From Bradyrhizobium sp. LTSP885 (GTDB lineage Bacteria > Pseudomonadota > Alphaproteobacteria > Rhizobiales > Xanthobacteraceae): DNA of 64,000 bases. The notes beneath the pieces were generated by a model that did no database searches, was not told the DNA's origin, and saw only the letters and a list, made by a program, of their open reading frames with translations. This document shows, piece after piece, positions 28,009 to 37,200 of this stretch. How positions within the stretch are numbered: the stretch's first letter is position 1; each line of letters begins with the position of its first letter. The DNA lies in contig NZ_JYMT01000010.1 of NCBI RefSeq assembly GCF_000938305.1, positions 45,722 to 109,721 on the forward strand, given 5' to 3'. The position numbers and the translations under genes are program-made.

Positions 28009-29631
28009 TCAGAACAAATGGTAGAACACGAAGTACAGCGAGCCCGAGAGGATCATCGCGGCCGGCAGGGTCAGCACCCAGGCCATCGCGATGTTGCGGA
28101 TCGTCGACCATTGCAGGCCGGACCCGTTGGCGGCCATGGTGCCGGCGATGCCGGACGACAGCACGTGGGTGGTCGAGACCGGCATTCCGAAGCCGTCGGC
28201 CGCCGCAATCGTCGCGGCTGCCGTGATCTCCGCGCAGGCGCCCTGCGCGTAGGTCAGGTGGGTCTTGCCGATCTTCTCGCCGACGGTGACGACGATGCGC
28301 TTCCAGCCGACCATGGTGCCGAGGCCGAGCGCGATGGCGACGGCGAACTTCACCCAGCTCGGGATGAACTTCGTCGCAGCATCGAGCGAGCCCTTGTACT
28401 CGTTCAGCGTGGTGACGTCGGCGGCGGAGAGTTCGGATTCCTTGTCCTTCATCAGGATGCGGATCGCCTCGGAGGCCAGGTACATGTCGTTACGGGTGTT
28501 GCCGACCGTGTCAGCCGGGAACTTGGCCAGCGAGCCATACTGGGTGACCTGCTGGCCAATGTCGCGAACCAGCACCGCCAGCGACGGATAGGTGCCCTCG
28601 TTGATCTGGTGCTGCGAGACATAGTTGGTCACGGCCGGGCGCGGGTTGCCGAGCACGTTGTAGCCCGCGGCCTTGCCTTCGATGACCTTGCTGGCCGAGG
28701 TCGAATGCGTGGTGAACGCTGCGATCGCGCTGTCGGGCAGCGCGCGGTTGAGCGCATAGGCGGTCGGCACGGTGCCGATCAGGATCAGCATGATCAGGCC
28801 CATGCCCTTCTGGCCGTCATTCGAGCCGTGGAAGAAGCTGACCAGCGTGCAGGTGAGGATCAGGATGCCCCGGATCCACCACGGCGGCGGCTGGTCGCCG
28901 ACCGGCTCGCCGAACAGAGCGGGCGTTGCGCGCGCCAGCACGGTCTTGAGGACAAAGAGCAGGCCCGCGGCCAGCACGAAGCCGAACAGCGGCGACAGCA
29001 GCAGCGCCTTGGCGATACCGGCCGCCTGGGTCCAGTCTACGCCGGAGGTGCCGTCACGGCCGCGCAGCAGCGCGTTGGCGATGCCGACACCCATGATCGA
29101 TCCGATCAGGGTGTGCGAACTCGAGGCCGGCAGCCCGAGCCACCAGGTGCCGAGGTTCCAGATGATGGCGGCGATCAACAGCGCGAACACCATCGCGAAG
29201 CCCGCGCTGGAGCCGACCTGCAGGATCAATTCGACCGGAAGCAGCGAGACGATGCCGAACGCGACGGCGCCAGAGGAGAGCAGCACGCCGAACAGGTTGA
29301 ACATGCCCGACCAGACCACGGCGATGTGCGCCGGCAGCGAGCGGGTGTAGATCACGGTGGCGACCGCATTGGCGGTGTCGTGGAAGCCGTTGACGAATTC
29401 GAAGCCGAGCGCGATCAGCAGGGCGACGAACAGCATGAGATAGGGCAGCAACGACGTGACGCGCGTGCCGGTGGCATCGACGTCGGCATAAATGCTGTAG
29501 GCGACGAACAACAGGGCGGCCGCGACCACTCCCAAATAGATTACGCCGGTAAGTGGATGAAAGCCCTTGTCGAGCTCCGGGCCTTTTTTCAAGGCGGGCT
29601 CGATCGAGCCGGGTAACGCCATATCGCTCAT
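28009..29631 (-). CDS. pit: Pit-family inorganic phosphate transporter
   Basis: A 540-residue secondary phosphate (metal-phosphate/H+) transporter. The duplicated PHO4 signature is visible: GFHDTANAVATVIYTR near residue 88 with GLPASSSHTLIGSIMGVG, and the second copy MPVSTTHVLSSGIAG near the C-terminus. About ten to eleven membrane helices surround a central soluble insertion of about 140 residues. ATG 29631 follows AGGAG with ideal spacing; the frame continues upstream to 29865 without protein-like sequence. A single PhoB-like half-site (CTGTCAC on the minus strand, 29674-29680) lies upstream, too little to claim Pho control. Confidence 0.92.
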   Translation of the reverse strand: MSDMALPGSIEPALKKGPELDKGFHPLTGVIYLGVVAAALLFVAYSIYADVDATGTRVTSLLPYLMLFVALLIALGFEFVNGFHDTANAVATVIYTRSLPAHIAVVWSGMFNLFGVLLSSGAVAFGIVSLLPVELILQVGSSAGFAMVFALLIAAIIWNLGTWWLGLPASSSHTLIGSIMGVGIANALLRGRDGTSGVDWTQAAGIAKALLLSPLFGFVLAAGLLFVLKTVLARATPALFGEPVGDQPPPWWIRGILILTCTLVSFFHGSNDGQKGMGLIMLILIGTVPTAYALNRALPDSAIAAFTTHSTSASKVIEGKAAGYNVLGNPRPAVTNYVSQHQINEGTYPSLAVLVRDIGQQVTQYGSLAKFPADTVGNTRNDMYLASEAIRILMKDKESELSAADVTTLNEYKGSLDAATKFIPSWVKFAVAIALGLGTMVGWKRIVVTVGEKIGKTHLTYAQGACAEITAAATIAAADGFGMPVSTTHVLSSGIAGTMAANGSGLQWSTIRNIAMAWVLTLPAAMILSGSLYFVFYHLF

Positions 29632-30071
29632 GGTAAACTCCTGTCCCAATGGCGCCGACTTTGAGCGATGCATGTGACAGGCAATTGAAATCCGGCCGCT
29701 GAAATCGAGCCGTCCCCAGTTTGCGACCGATTTTTGTGCAGTGCGGCTGAATGGCCGGCCCTTACCGGCCCTTGGAGGCTCCGGACGGCAATCGTCATCA
29801 ACGAACGCTGCCGATCTCTGGGAATTTGAGGTGGAGGGCCGCCAGGTCGAGGTCGCGCGCTGCACGATTGGGGCTAGTCGAATCGTACAGCGCGCCGACC
29901 TCAGGGAACGTCATGGCGTGAACATGACGCCCAATGCCTGCGGAACACGTGACCGTACCATGGATCAATTAAAGGTTGTAGGTATTTATCAACTGCTTCA
30001 ATGCATTTCACATCAACGTGTTGCTGGAATTCCACCGACGTGTTGCCGCAGTCCCACATGCTTGCGGGAAC
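29632..30071. other. Intergenic region upstream of pit
   Basis: About 440 nt between pit and udgX, both on the minus strand. It should contain the pit promoter. Segment 29930-30060 is less GC-rich than its neighbours. I see no supported gene, RNA or terminator; small frames here have no ribosome binding site or family resemblance. Confidence 0.4.
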
Positions 30072-31511
30072 TCAGGCGGCGTGCGCTGATCGGCGCAGCA
30101 AGGAACCTGCGATTTTCAGGTCGTCGACAAATCGCTGGTATTCCCGTGCCTTGGCCTCCGCGTCGGGCAACCGCAGCAGATAGGATGGATGCACGGTGAC
30201 CAGCACCCTGGTGCCGTCGTGGTCGATCAGGCGGCCACGGTTCTTGTTCACCGGTGTGATCTTGCCGAACACGCTTTGGGCGGCGGTGGCGCCGAGTGCC
30301 ACCACGAGTTCCGGCTGGATCGCGGCAAGTTCGCGCTCGTACCATTGCCGGCAGGCGCGGATTTCGGGTGTGTTCGGCTTTTGGTGCAGCCGGATCTTGC
30401 CGCGCGGCACGAATTTGAAATGCTTCACCGCGTTGGTGACGTAGACCTTGGCCCGCGCGATCCCGGCGTCCGCCAGCGCGCGATCGAGCATCTCGCCGGC
30501 CGGGCCGACGAACGGCCTGCCGGCCAAATCCTCCTTGTCGCCGGGCTGCTCGCCGACCAGCATGACCGAGGCGGTTTGCGGACCTTCGCCGAACACGGTC
30601 CGGGTGGCGTCCTTCCAGAGCGGGCAGGCGCGGCAGCCGGCGGCCTGTTCGCGCAAGGTTGCGATCGTGTCGTGAGCTTCTCCGCGGACCATCGGCGTGT
30701 CCTGCTGTCGCTCGGGTGTGTGCGGTTCGCTGGCCACGTTCTTGATGAAGCCGCCCGTCATTCGCATCGCGTCTTCGAGCAAAGGCCTAATGATCGAGTC
30801 CTCGGGCAGGTTCCTCCAATAGGAGTGCTGTGCCTCCATCACCTTCAGCCGCGCCGGATTGAAGATGCCGGTGTAATGACGTCGCCACGTTTCCTCGAGC
30901 CGGTCCTCGGTCGGCACCTCGGATTTGTCGACGCCTGACGTGATCGAGATCGCGTGGCCATCCCAATGCGCTGACACGTCGGGGGTCAGGATCGACCACG
31001 GCATGTCGGCGAAGCGGCTGGCGAAGAAGGGCGCGGCGGCCTCGACGATGCGATGCTCGGGCTCGAACCAGGCGACGTAATGCGCCTTCTGCTCGCGGCC
31101 GATTTCGCGGAAGCGGAGATGCGCGTGCATCCGGTCGATGTCGCGATAGACCGCGCGCGCCATCGCATTGACCTCGGCGACATCGGGATCGGTCGTGGTG
31201 CCGAGCAGATCGTGATGGCTGCGCAGCCGCCATAACAGGCGATAGAGCAGGGCGAAACGGTCGCCATTGCGATGCAGGATCGCGGTCCTTGCCAGCTCGA
31301 CGAATGTGGCTGATACGTTGAACCCCGCATGTGGCGCATCGGGCAGGTCGTTCGCGCTGAATCCGTTCACGCTGGATGCCGCGAATAGTTCGGCCTCATT
31401 GCGCACCGTCCACGTCACATCAGCCGGCTTCACGTCATTCAATGCCAATCGCCGCGCGGCTTTGCGCCAGCCGTCGAAATCGGTGTCGTTGTCGAGCATC
31501 ATGATGTGCAT
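30072..31511 (-). CDS. udgX: UdgX uracil-DNA glycosylase with DUF4130-type N-domain
   Basis: A 479-residue two-domain DNA repair protein. Residues 1-250 match the TIGR03915/DUF4130-type domain often fused to UdgX. Residues 285-470 form a family-4-like uracil-DNA glycosylase domain with CRAC (C293, C296), GEQPGDKEDLAGRPFVGPAG (320-339) and HPSYLLR. UdgX forms a covalent link to the abasic site through a His in an R-loop usually written KRRIH; here the loop reads KIRLH with His376 kept. The fourth iron-sulfur position of family-4 enzymes reads His364 (TNAVKH) rather than Cys. It is divergent from the SOS-controlled imuA-imuB-dnaE2 set. Confidence 0.9.
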   Translation of the reverse strand: MHIMMLDNDTDFDGWRKAARRLALNDVKPADVTWTVRNEAELFAASSVNGFSANDLPDAPHAGFNVSATFVELARTAILHRNGDRFALLYRLLWRLRSHHDLLGTTTDPDVAEVNAMARAVYRDIDRMHAHLRFREIGREQKAHYVAWFEPEHRIVEAAAPFFASRFADMPWSILTPDVSAHWDGHAISITSGVDKSEVPTEDRLEETWRRHYTGIFNPARLKVMEAQHSYWRNLPEDSIIRPLLEDAMRMTGGFIKNVASEPHTPERQQDTPMVRGEAHDTIATLREQAAGCRACPLWKDATRTVFGEGPQTASVMLVGEQPGDKEDLAGRPFVGPAGEMLDRALADAGIARAKVYVTNAVKHFKFVPRGKIRLHQKPNTPEIRACRQWYERELAAIQPELVVALGATAAQSVFGKITPVNKNRGRLIDHDGTRVLVTVHPSYLLRLPDAEAKAREYQRFVDDLKIAGSLLRRSAHAA

Positions 31512-31693
31512 GCGATTTGCTCCGTTTCCGTCACGCCGCCGCTATTTCAGGGCTCGCGCGCCTGAGGAGGCGTGGGAGCGGCTGGCGGGGCAGCGCCCCG
31601 TTCCTGACCGCTCCTGAATCCCCTTGATTCCACTGATGAATCGGAGAGCCCACCAATCCGATTGACTCTGCCGGTCCTGTTAGCTTTATATTA

Positions 31694-31708
31694 GAACATA
31701 TCATGAAC
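31694..31708. promoter_or_regulatory. LexA SOS box (GAAC-N7-GAAC)
   Basis: GAAC-ATATCAT-GAAC is a perfect match to the direct-repeat LexA box of alphaproteobacteria. It lies 73 nt before the imuA start and 182 nt from the divergent udgX start, so it should repress imuA-imuB-dnaE2 and could affect udgX. Confidence 0.92.
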
Positions 31709-31780
31709 AAATGAGCCAGCGTGGTTCTCTGTTCAGAACCAGTGACGGCTTCAAATTTTGGTTGGGAAGGAGCGGCGCAT

Positions 31781-32611
31781 ATGAACGGCGCACGCACGGG
31801 TACGCTTGCGTCCTTGCGCGGCAGCATCGCGCGCATCGAGGCGCCATCTGAAACGAACATGCCGAACCGCGTCGCGCTCGGCCACACGAGCGCGGACGCC
31901 ATGCTGCGCGGCGGGCTTGCGTCAGCCGTGCTGCATGAGGTGTTCGCAAGCGGCCATCAAAGCGGCGCCGCGACCGGGTTCGTTGCAGGGCTCGCCGGAC
32001 GTCTGTCGCCGCGCAAACCGCTGGTCTGGGTGCGGCAGGATTTTTCCGACCGCGAAAGTGGCGCGCTGTCGATGAGCGGGCTTACTGAACTCGGGCTCGA
32101 TCCGCGCCTCATGGTCACCGTGCGTGCCGCCGATGTCGACAGCGGCTTGCGCACCGCGGCCGACGCGCTGGCCTGCGATGCGCTGGGTGCGGTGGTGCTG
32201 GAGGTCTGGGGCGATGTGCGCCAGCTCGACCTCGTCGCCAGCCGCAAATTGACCTTGGCAGCCCAAGCCTCCGGCGTCACCGCGCTGGTGCTGCGGATCG
32301 CGGCGACGCCGATTCCCTCGACCGCGGAGACGCGCTGGATCGTACGCGCGGCGCATTCACCGCCCGGCAACGCGGCAAGCGCCTCAATGCCTGCGGCGCC
32401 CTCAATGCCTGCGGCGCCCTGGGGCGCGCCGCGGTTCGATGCCGAGCTGGTGCGCAATCGTCATGGCCCGGTCGGGCGATGGATCATGGAATGGAAATGT
32501 GATGAGTGCCAATTCAGTGAACCGTCGGCGCATCCTCAGCCTGTGGCTGCCACGCCTGCCCATCGACCGCATCACGCGCAGGTTGGCGCAGAACAGAGGC
32601 TCGCAGGCTGA
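31781..32611 (+). CDS. imuA: SOS mutagenesis protein ImuA
   Basis: ImuA is the RecA-related accessory protein of the ImuA-ImuB-DnaE2 translesion mutasome. The 276-residue protein has a degenerate RecA-like core (GALASAVLHEVFA-like segment, VWVRQDFSDRE, DALGAVVLEVWGD) and the characteristic C-terminus with RHGPVGRWIMEW and a short CxxC (CDEC). GGGAAGGAG ahead of ATG 31781 sets the start; the frame is open back to 31721. Its 3' end overlaps imuB by about 110 nt. The SOS box upstream explains its induction. Confidence 0.92.
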   Translation: MNGARTGTLASLRGSIARIEAPSETNMPNRVALGHTSADAMLRGGLASAVLHEVFASGHQSGAATGFVAGLAGRLSPRKPLVWVRQDFSDRESGALSMSGLTELGLDPRLMVTVRAADVDSGLRTAADALACDALGAVVLEVWGDVRQLDLVASRKLTLAAQASGVTALVLRIAATPIPSTAETRWIVRAAHSPPGNAASASMPAAPSMPAAPWGAPRFDAELVRNRHGPVGRWIMEWKCDECQFSEPSAHPQPVAATPAHRPHHAQVGAEQRLAG

Positions 32612-34271
32612 AGCGCGGGAGGTAGTAAGGCTCCCTCTCCCGCTTGCGGGGTCCGAGGCGAGCGAAGCTCGCTCTCGAGGTTGGGGTGGGGGTCTCTCCA
32701 CGAGTCCCGCTGAGGAGAGAGCCCCCACCCGGATCGCATCTCGCGATGCGATCCGGCCTCCCCCGCACGCGGGAGAGGCGAAGGAAGAACTCCCCAGCGT
32801 CGTCGTCGCAAAGGATCACAACGCCATCCTGCTCCACGCGCTCGACGAGGCTGCCATCCGCGCCGGGCTCTCGATCGGGCTGCCGCTCGCCAATGCGCGC
32901 GCGATCTGTCCGGAACTCACCGTCTACGACGCCGATCCTGCCGCCGATGCGAAGACGCTGAACGATATCGCGGACTGGTGCGACCGCTTCACGCCGCTGG
33001 TGGCGCTGGATCCGCCCTATGGGTTGTTCCTCGACATCACCGGCTGCGCGCATCTGTTCGGCGGCGAACGCGCGCTGCTGCAGATTGCGACGAATGCGCT
33101 GACCCGCCGCGGCTTTGCGGTCAGCGCCGCAATCGCTGGCACCTCGATTGCGGCGCGCACGCTGACGCGGCACACCTCGGGCAAGATCGTCACCGCCGGC
33201 GAGGAAGCCCACGCCGTCGGCCCGCTGCCGGTCGCAGCGCTCGGCGCCGGTGAGGCTGTTACCACCGGGCTTCGCCGCGCCGGGTTGAAAACCATCGGCG
33301 ATGTCGCCGCGCGCGCGCCGCACGAGATCTCGGCGCGGTTCAGCTCAGCCTTCACGACGCTGCTCAGTCACGCACTGGGGCAGGGCGATGCCCCGATCAG
33401 CCCGCGCAAGCCACTGCCCGACTACATCGTGGAGAAACGTTTCGCCGAGCCCGTCGCCACCGACACCGTGATCACGCTGACGCTGCAAAACCTCGCCCGC
33501 ACGCTGGTGACGGCGATGGACAGACAGGGCAAGGGCGCTCGGCAGCTGGAGGCGATCTTCTTCCGCACCGACGGCGCGGTGCGCAGCATCGCGGTCGAGG
33601 CCGGGCGTCCGGTCACCAGGCCCGAGATGATCGACCGCCTGTTCCGCGAGCGGCTCGAAAGCTTAAACGATCCCCTCGATCCCGGCTTCGGCTTCGATCT
33701 TATTCGCCTCGCCGCCGGGCGTACCGAGATCGTGGTGCAGCAGCAGCGCGATCTCGACGCGTCAGTGCATGATAATGACGAGATATCGGCCCTGATCGAT
33801 CGCATCGCCGCCCGCATCGGCGGCAAGCGCGTGGTCGTGCATCTGCCGATGGAGAGCCACATCCCCGAACGATCAGCGCTCGCCGTCCCGGCGCAGCATC
33901 ATCTTGCCGCGGCGACTGCCGCCGCCTGGCCGGAGCGGATCGTGGGCGAACCGCCGCTGCGCCCTTTGCGGCTGTTCGACCGGCCGGAGCTGATCAATGT
34001 GCCGTTTGCGACCGTGCCCGACGGTCCGCCGCATCAGTTCACCTGGCGGCGCGCGCAGCATGAGGTTGTCAGGGTCGAAGGCCCCGAGCGCATCGCGATG
34101 GAATGGTGGAAGCAGGACGGCCAAGCGCTGACGCGGGACTATTTCCGCGTCGAGGACGCCGCGGGGCAGCGCTTCTGGATCTTTCGCGATGGCCTTTATG
34201 AGAGCGAGCTGAGAGACGAGGCGGGCAAGCCGATTCCGGCTAAATGGTATGTGCACGGGTTGTTCGCATGA
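32502..34271 (+). CDS. imuB: ImuB, Y-family polymerase-like protein with in-frame repeat insertion
   Basis: ImuB is the hub of the mutasome, a Y-family polymerase homologue that binds the clamp and recruits ImuA and DnaE2. The 589-residue protein has the N-terminal RRRILSLWLPRLPIDRI, the palm segment LFLDITGCAHLFGGE, the thumb HhH region and the ImuB-specific C-terminus ending in RFWIFRDGLYE. Residues 44-93 are encoded by a 150-bp palindromic repeat (32631-32780) that does not belong to the family; the frame stays open through it. ATG 32502 lies inside the end of imuA. Its stop overlaps the dnaE2 start (ATGA). Confidence 0.93.
   Translation: MSANSVNRRRILSLWLPRLPIDRITRRLAQNRGSQAEAREVVRLPLPLAGSEASEARSRGWGGGLSTSPAEERAPTRIASRDAIRPPPHAGEAKEELPSVVVAKDHNAILLHALDEAAIRAGLSIGLPLANARAICPELTVYDADPAADAKTLNDIADWCDRFTPLVALDPPYGLFLDITGCAHLFGGERALLQIATNALTRRGFAVSAAIAGTSIAARTLTRHTSGKIVTAGEEAHAVGPLPVAALGAGEAVTTGLRRAGLKTIGDVAARAPHEISARFSSAFTTLLSHALGQGDAPISPRKPLPDYIVEKRFAEPVATDTVITLTLQNLARTLVTAMDRQGKGARQLEAIFFRTDGAVRSIAVEAGRPVTRPEMIDRLFRERLESLNDPLDPGFGFDLIRLAAGRTEIVVQQQRDLDASVHDNDEISALIDRIAARIGGKRVVVHLPMESHIPERSALAVPAQHHLAAATAAAWPERIVGEPPLRPLRLFDRPELINVPFATVPDGPPHQFTWRRAQHEVVRVEGPERIAMEWWKQDGQALTRDYFRVEDAAGQRFWIFRDGLYESELRDEAGKPIPAKWYVHGLFA
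32631..32780. repeat. Palindromic element inserted in frame in imuB
   Basis: 150 bp, equal to 50 codons. The ends form an inverted repeat: CTCTCCCGCTTGCGGGG near the left and CCCCGCACGCGGGAGAG near the right, with one mismatch. An internal palindrome (GGATCGCATC-TCGC-GATGCGATCC) is visible near 32730-32755. It is the same family as 36950-37075 in dnaE2 but has an extra 24-bp block at about 32652-32675. It is read in the same frame as the dnaE2 copy. Confidence 0.93.
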
Positions 34272-37200
34272 GCACGCCAGGAATTCAGCTGATGCCCGAC
34301 TATGCCGAGATCGGCATCACCAGCAATTTCTCGTTCCTGCGCGGCGGCTCCGATCCGCGCGCCTATGTGCATGAGGCGAGCCGGCTTCGTATTCCCGTGA
34401 TCGGGATCGCCGATCACAACACGCTGGCCGGTGTGGTGCGCGCCTGGAAGGAGCTCGACAATTCCGAGGTCGAGCATCCGCCAAAACTCCTGATCGGCAC
34501 CCGCATCGTCTTCATCGACGATACGCCCGACATCCTGGTCTATCCGCGCGACCGCGCCGCTTACGGCCGGCTGTGCCAGTTGCTCACCCGCGGCAAGCGC
34601 GGTGATGACATCGTGCGCATCGAGAAGGGCGACTGCCGTCTCGCACTGTCCGATCTCATCGATTACGCGGAGGGGCAGCTTCTGGTGCTGACGCTGCCGC
34701 ATCGCTTTGACGCGGCTGTTGCGCTCGATGTTCTTGCGCGCCTGAAGGAGAGCCCTGCCTGTGGCGTCTGGCTCGCCGCAAGCCTGCTCTATCGCGGCGA
34801 CGACAAGCGCCGCCTCGCGCGGCTGCAGGCACTCGCCGCCAAGGCCAGTGTGCCGCTGCTCGCGACCAACGAGGTGCTCTATCACCATCCCGCGCGGCGC
34901 CCGCTGCAGGACGTGCTGACTTGCATCCGCGAAAAGACCACGATCGAGGCGGTCGGCCGCAGGCTCGAGGCCAATGCCGAACGCCATCTCAAGCCCGCCC
35001 ATGAAATGATCAGGCTGTTCCGCGACTGGCCCGCGGCTGTTACCGAGACCATGCGCTTTGCCAAGCGCATTTCCTTCTCGCTGGACCAACTCAAATACCA
35101 GTATCCCGACGAACCGGTGCCGCCGGGCAAGACTGCGCAGCAGCATCTGGAGGACCTGACCTGGGCCGGCGTCGACACATATTTCGATGGCGAGATCGAC
35201 GCCAAGCTCCGCACCACCCTGAACAAGGAGCTCGCGCTGATCGCCGAGCTGAAATACGCGCATTACTTCCTCACCGTGCACGACATCGTCCATTACGCGC
35301 GCAGCCAGAACATCTTGTGCCAGGGGCGGGGATCGGCAGCGAATTCGGCGGTCTGCTACGTGCTCGGCATCACTTCGGTTGATCCGACCAAGGTCGATTT
35401 GCTGTTCGAGCGCTTCATCTCCAAGGAGCGGCTGGAGCCGCCCGACATCGACGTCGATTTCGAGCATTCGCGGCGCGAGGAGGTGATGCAATATGTCTAC
35501 CGCCGCTACGGCCGCCATCGCGCGGCCATCATCGCCACCGTCATCCATTATCGCCCGCGCAGCGCGATCCGCGACGTCGGCAAGGCGCTCGGTCTGACGG
35601 AGGACGTCACCGCGGCGCTCGCCGATACCGTGTGGGGAAGCTGGGGCAAGGGCCTCAGCGACATGCAGGTGCGGCAGGCCGGCCTCGATCCGAAGAACGC
35701 GATGATCAATCTTGCGGTCGAGCTCGCCACCGAGCTGATCGAGTTTCCCCGCCATCTCTCGCAGCATGTCGGCGGCTACGTGCTGACCCAGGACCGGCTC
35801 GACACCTATGTGCCGATCGGCAATGCCGCGATGGACGACCGCACCTTCATCGAATGGGACAAAGACGACGTCGACGCGCTCAACATGATGAAGGTCGATG
35901 TGCTGGCGCTGGGCATGCTGACCTGCATCCGCAAATGTTTTGATTTGATCGACGACCACAAGGGCAGACGATACGAGCTGGCAGATATCAAGGCGGAAGA
36001 CGATGACGATGTCTTCAAGATGTTGCAGCGGGGTGAATCGCTTGGCGTTTTCCAGGTGGAGAGCCGCGCACAGATGAACATGCTGCCGCGACTGAAGCCA
36101 AAAACGTTCTACGATCTTGTCATTGAAGTCGCGATCGTGCGCCCCGGCCCCATCCAGGGCGATATGGTTCATCCCTATCTGCGTCGTCGCAAAATGCGCC
36201 CCGAAGATATTGAATATCCCTATCCAAAGGGCGGCAACAAGGATGAGTTGCGCAATGTCTTGTACAAGACGCTTGGCGTGCCCTTGTTTCAGGAACAGGC
36301 GATGCGGATCGCCATCGAAGCCGCAGGCTTCACGTCGGAAGAAGCCAACGGGTTACGTCGCGCGATGGCGACATTTCGCAATGTCGGCACCATTGGCAAT
36401 TTCGAAGACAAGCTGATCGGAAACATGATCCGGCGAGGCTACGATCCGGTCTTTGCCAAAAACTGCTTCGAGCAGATCAAGGGGTTCGGCTCTTACGGCT
36501 TCCCGGAAAGCCACGCCGCGAGCTTTGCCCAACTCGTCTACATCTCCTCATGGCTGAAGCATTATCATCCCGACGCCTTCTGCTGCGGCCTGCTCAACTC
36601 GCAGCCGATGGGCTTTTATGCGCCGGCCCAGATCGTCGGCGACGCCCGCACCAACGGCGTCACGGTGCGCGAGATCGATGTCTCCTGGAGCTTTGCGCAG
36701 AACACGCTGGAGGAGAGAGACGGGAAATATTGCGCGGTGCGGCTCGGTTTTCGTCAGATCGATGGGTTTCACTGGCTGGATGAGGATGAGGAGAGATTAA
36801 AAGAAGTTCAGCTGTCATTCCGGGGCGCGCGTAGCGTGAACCCGGAATCCATTCCTCAACATGGATGCGGCCCAATGGATTCCGGGCTCTCGCTACGCGA
36901 GCCCCGGAATGACGGGGAGAGAAACGCGACCAACCGAGAAGGGATTGCGCTCCCTCTCCCGCTTGCGGGGGAGGGCTGGGGTGGGGGTCTTTCCACGAGT
37001 CATGCTGAGGAGAGAGCCCCCACCCGCAGCGCATCTGTCGCTGCGCTGCGGCCTCCCCCGCAAGCGGGAGAGGCGAAGCAAGAGCAGGACTGGGCCGACC
37101 GCATCATCGCCGCGCGCAATCGCCGGCCCTTCACCTCGCTGGAAGACTTCGCCCGCGACACCGCTCTGCCGAAACGCGCGCTGATCCTGCTCGCCGATGC

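Noticed and set aside
29674..29680. PhoB half-site upstream of pit.
   Set aside because: Only one 7-nt half-site; a Pho box needs two in tandem.
34196..36172. A 658-codon antisense frame inside dnaE2.
   Set aside because: Antisense shadow; DnaE2 motifs run straight through on the plus strand.
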